In this document: in pieces, positions 8,045 through 9,275 of the stretch | Layout: every line of letters starts with the position of its first letter | Numbering within the stretch: the first letter of the stretch is position 1 | NCBI GenBank assembly: GCA_964614585.1 | Contig: CAZTLW010000094.1 | Location: forward strand, 1 to 9,275 | Source of the DNA: JAHEFX01 sp964614585 | Lineage (GTDB): Bacteria > Actinomycetota > Acidimicrobiia > Spongiisociales > JAENVV01 | Length of the DNA: 9,275 nucleotides | Direction of reading: 5' to 3' | Notes under the pieces: generated by a model | What the model saw: the letters and a program-made list of their open reading frames with translations, nothing else | Databases searched by the model: none | What the model was told of the DNA's origin: nothing | Program-made: the position numbers and the translations under genes

Positions 8045-9275
8045 ATGCAGCCACCGCCTTCGCCCCGCTCCCACCGCGCCGGCTCGCCGCTCCTCGCCGC
8101 CCGGGCCCTCGTCGGCGTGCTCGTCGTCGGCGTGCTCGTCGGCTGGGTGTTCTTCGCCGGCGGGGACGCCACGACCGATGACGACCCGACGACGCCCGCC
8201 GCCGGCGACACGACGACCACCGCCCCCGGCGACGACGGCGAGGACCCGACGGAGGGAACCGCCGACGACGGCACCGACGACACGACCGATGGCTCCGGCC
8301 CCGCCGACGACGCCGGCACCTCGACGACCTCGCCGTCGGCACCGCTCCAGGGCGTCGCCCTCGAGCCCATCATCACGGTCAGCCAACCGACGNNNNNNNN
8401 NNCCGCCGATGGCACGACGACCACGGCCCCCGGCGACGGCACGGACGGCACGGACGACACGACGGACGGCACCGCCGACGACGGCACCGACGACACGACC
8501 GATGGATCCAGTCCGGGCGACGACGCCGCCGGCACCTCGACGACCGCGCCGTCGGCACCGCTCCAGGGTGTCGCCCTCGAGCCCATCACCACGGTCAGCC
8601 AACCGACGATGATCACCGCCCCCGAGGGCGACGGACGGCTGTTCGTGGCCGAGCGGGGCGGAACGGTCAAGGTGATCCAACCCGACGGCACCCTCACCAC
8701 GTTCCTCGACATCACCGACCGGGTGCTCGCCGGTGGCATCGAGCAGGGGCTGCTGGGACTCGCCTTCCACCCCGACTACGAGACCAACGGGCGCTTCTTC
8801 GTCTATTTCACGGACCGGCCCGACGCCAACCGGCAGGTCTCGGAGTTCTCGGTGTCGGCGACCGACCCCAATGCCGCCGACCCGGCGTCGGAGAAGGTGC
8901 TCTACGAGCGGCGCCAGCCTGAGGAGGCGACCGACATCCGCCACTACGCCGGCATGCTCAAGTTCGGGCCCGACGGCTACCTCTACATCACCTCGGGTGA
9001 CGGAGCCAGCGCCCGCACCCAACCCCAGGACCCCAACACCTTCTTCGGTTCGATGCTGCGCCTCGACGTCGACACCGGAGACCCCTACGGCATCCCGGCG
9101 GACAACCCGTTCGTGGATGGGGTCGAGGGCGCTCCCGAGGTGTGGGCCTTCGGTCTTCGCAACGCCTGGCGATTCGACATCGACCCACCCACCGGCAAGA
9201 TCGTCATCGGCGACGTCGGTCAGGGCGACGTCGAGGAGATCAACCTCGTCGACATCGGCTCGGGCGGCTACAACT
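8045..9275 (+). CDS. Membrane-anchored PQQ-dependent sugar dehydrogenase (GSDH family), 3' end outside window
   Basis: The frame is open from the ATG at 8045 to the window edge, about 410 codons including a 10-N gap. The N-terminus is a basic stretch followed by a hydrophobic helix at about 16-39 with no lipobox cysteine, so an uncleaved anchor or signal peptide. A long Asp/Thr/Gly-rich linker follows, then from about 8560 a glucose/sorbosone dehydrogenase beta-propeller. Propeller landmarks are GDGRLFVAERGGTVKVI, GLLGLAFHPDYETNGRFFVYFTD, RHYAGMLKFGPDGYLYITSGD and EVWAFGLRNAWRFDID, then GDVGQGDVEEINLV. The histidine at 8942-8944 aligns with the catalytic His of soluble glucose dehydrogenase, in a slightly unusual HYAG rather than H-x-GG setting. 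Relatives oxidise aldose sugars or related alcohols with PQQ outside the cytoplasm; the substrate here is unknown. The frame agrees on both sides of the gap if the gap is truly 10 bases. It is divergent from the ArsA-like gene. Confidence 0.9.
   Translation, partial: MQPPPSPRSHRAGSPLLAARALVGVLVVGVLVGWVFFAGGDATTDDDPTTPAAGDTTTTAPGDDGEDPTEGTADDGTDDTTDGSGPADDAGTSTTSPSAPLQGVALEPIITVSQPTXXXXADGTTTTAPGDGTDGTDDTTDGTADDGTDDTTDGSSPGDDAAGTSTTAPSAPLQGVALEPITTVSQPTMITAPEGDGRLFVAERGGTVKVIQPDGTLTTFLDITDRVLAGGIEQGLLGLAFHPDYETNGRFFVYFTDRPDANRQVSEFSVSATDPNAADPASEKVLYERRQPEEATDIRHYAGMLKFGPDGYLYITSGDGASARTQPQDPNTFFGSMLRLDVDTGDPYGIPADNPFVDGVEGAPEVWAFGLRNAWRFDIDPPTGKIVIGDVGQGDVEEINLVDIGSGGYN
8201..8608 (+). repeat. 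Near-duplicate linker units flanking a 10-N gap
   Basis: Unit 1 (8201-8392, 64 codons) and unit 2 (8405-8608, 68 codons) encode the same order of motifs: TTTTAPGD, then ADDGTDDTTDGS, then GTSTT, then SAPLQGVALEPI and TVSQPT. Unit 1 stops exactly at the N run and unit 2 begins just after it. Differences are scattered substitutions plus one small indel in the second half and a few codons in the first. The TVSQPT end is the beginning of the dehydrogenase domain, which continues only after unit 2. This is either a true tandem duplication or two allelic contig ends placed side by side. Confidence 0.8.
8393..8402. other. Short 10-N assembly gap
   Basis: A run of 10 N lies inside the dehydrogenase linker, at the junction of the two near-duplicate units. 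Its length keeps the reading frame on both sides, but 10 is a common scaffolder default, so neither length nor continuity can be trusted. Confidence 0.95.

Noticed and set aside
8401..8520. A microsatellite, CRISPR-like or regulatory repeat in the GAC/ACG-rich stretch
   Set aside because: The repetition follows codons for Asp, Gly and Thr in the dehydrogenase linker frame. There are no evenly spaced identical repeats with unique spacers.
7958..9022. N-terminal extension of the ArsA-like frame up to 9022, giving a 751-residue protein
   Set aside because: The extension is antisense to the sugar dehydrogenase and includes the N run. The ATPase fold begins at the GTG at 7957 directly after a -10 box.

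Overview
The window is a 9.3 kb piece of a very GC-rich, densely coded bacterial chromosome, most likely from an actinobacterium and possibly of the Acidimicrobiia type. That placement rests on codon use, on a 13E12-type HNH protein, an ArsA-HSP20 protein and a J-domain protein with a secreted cysteine-rich tail, and on start codons sitting 7-8 bases after TANNNT boxes, the actinobacterial leaderless arrangement. It is an inference from gene content, not a database match. Runs of 100 N and 10 N show a draft, scaffolded and perhaps metagenomic assembly.

Layout. At 1-377 (+) is the C-terminal end of an HNH nuclease-domain protein. It converges on a minus-strand block of three genes read in the order 4251 to 470: a small four-helix membrane protein, a transglutaminase-like protein and an 835-residue P-type cation (probably Ca2+) ATPase. 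The gaps between them are 41-42 bp. Divergent from the block, at 4369-5214 (+), is a membrane-anchored J-domain protein with two four-cysteine repeats outside the membrane. A 100-N scaffold gap follows. Next come a HAD-IB phosphatase (-) and a class I methyltransferase (+), transcribed back to back from a 40-bp spacer. The methyltransferase converges on an ArsA/GET3-like ATPase with an HSP20-like C-terminus (-), and their stop codons overlap in a shared CTAG. Divergent from the ATPase, and running off the window end, is a membrane-anchored PQQ-type sugar dehydrogenase (+). Its Asp/Thr-rich linker is interrupted by a 10-N gap flanked by two near-identical copies of the same sequence.

How the genes fit together. 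I see no dedicated pathway, defence system, mobile element, CRISPR array or RNA gene. Most genes look like conserved housekeeping or accessory functions: ion transport, proteostasis, phosphate-ester hydrolysis, methyl transfer and envelope oxidation. Two are proteostasis-like, the J-domain protein and the ArsA-HSP20 protein, but they are not in one operon. The most interesting points are the tandem four-cysteine ectodomain of the J-domain protein, the recurring leaderless promoter layout, the ArsA-like protein with a single cysteine, and the probable assembly duplication in the dehydrogenase linker. I found no convincing undescribed multi-gene system.
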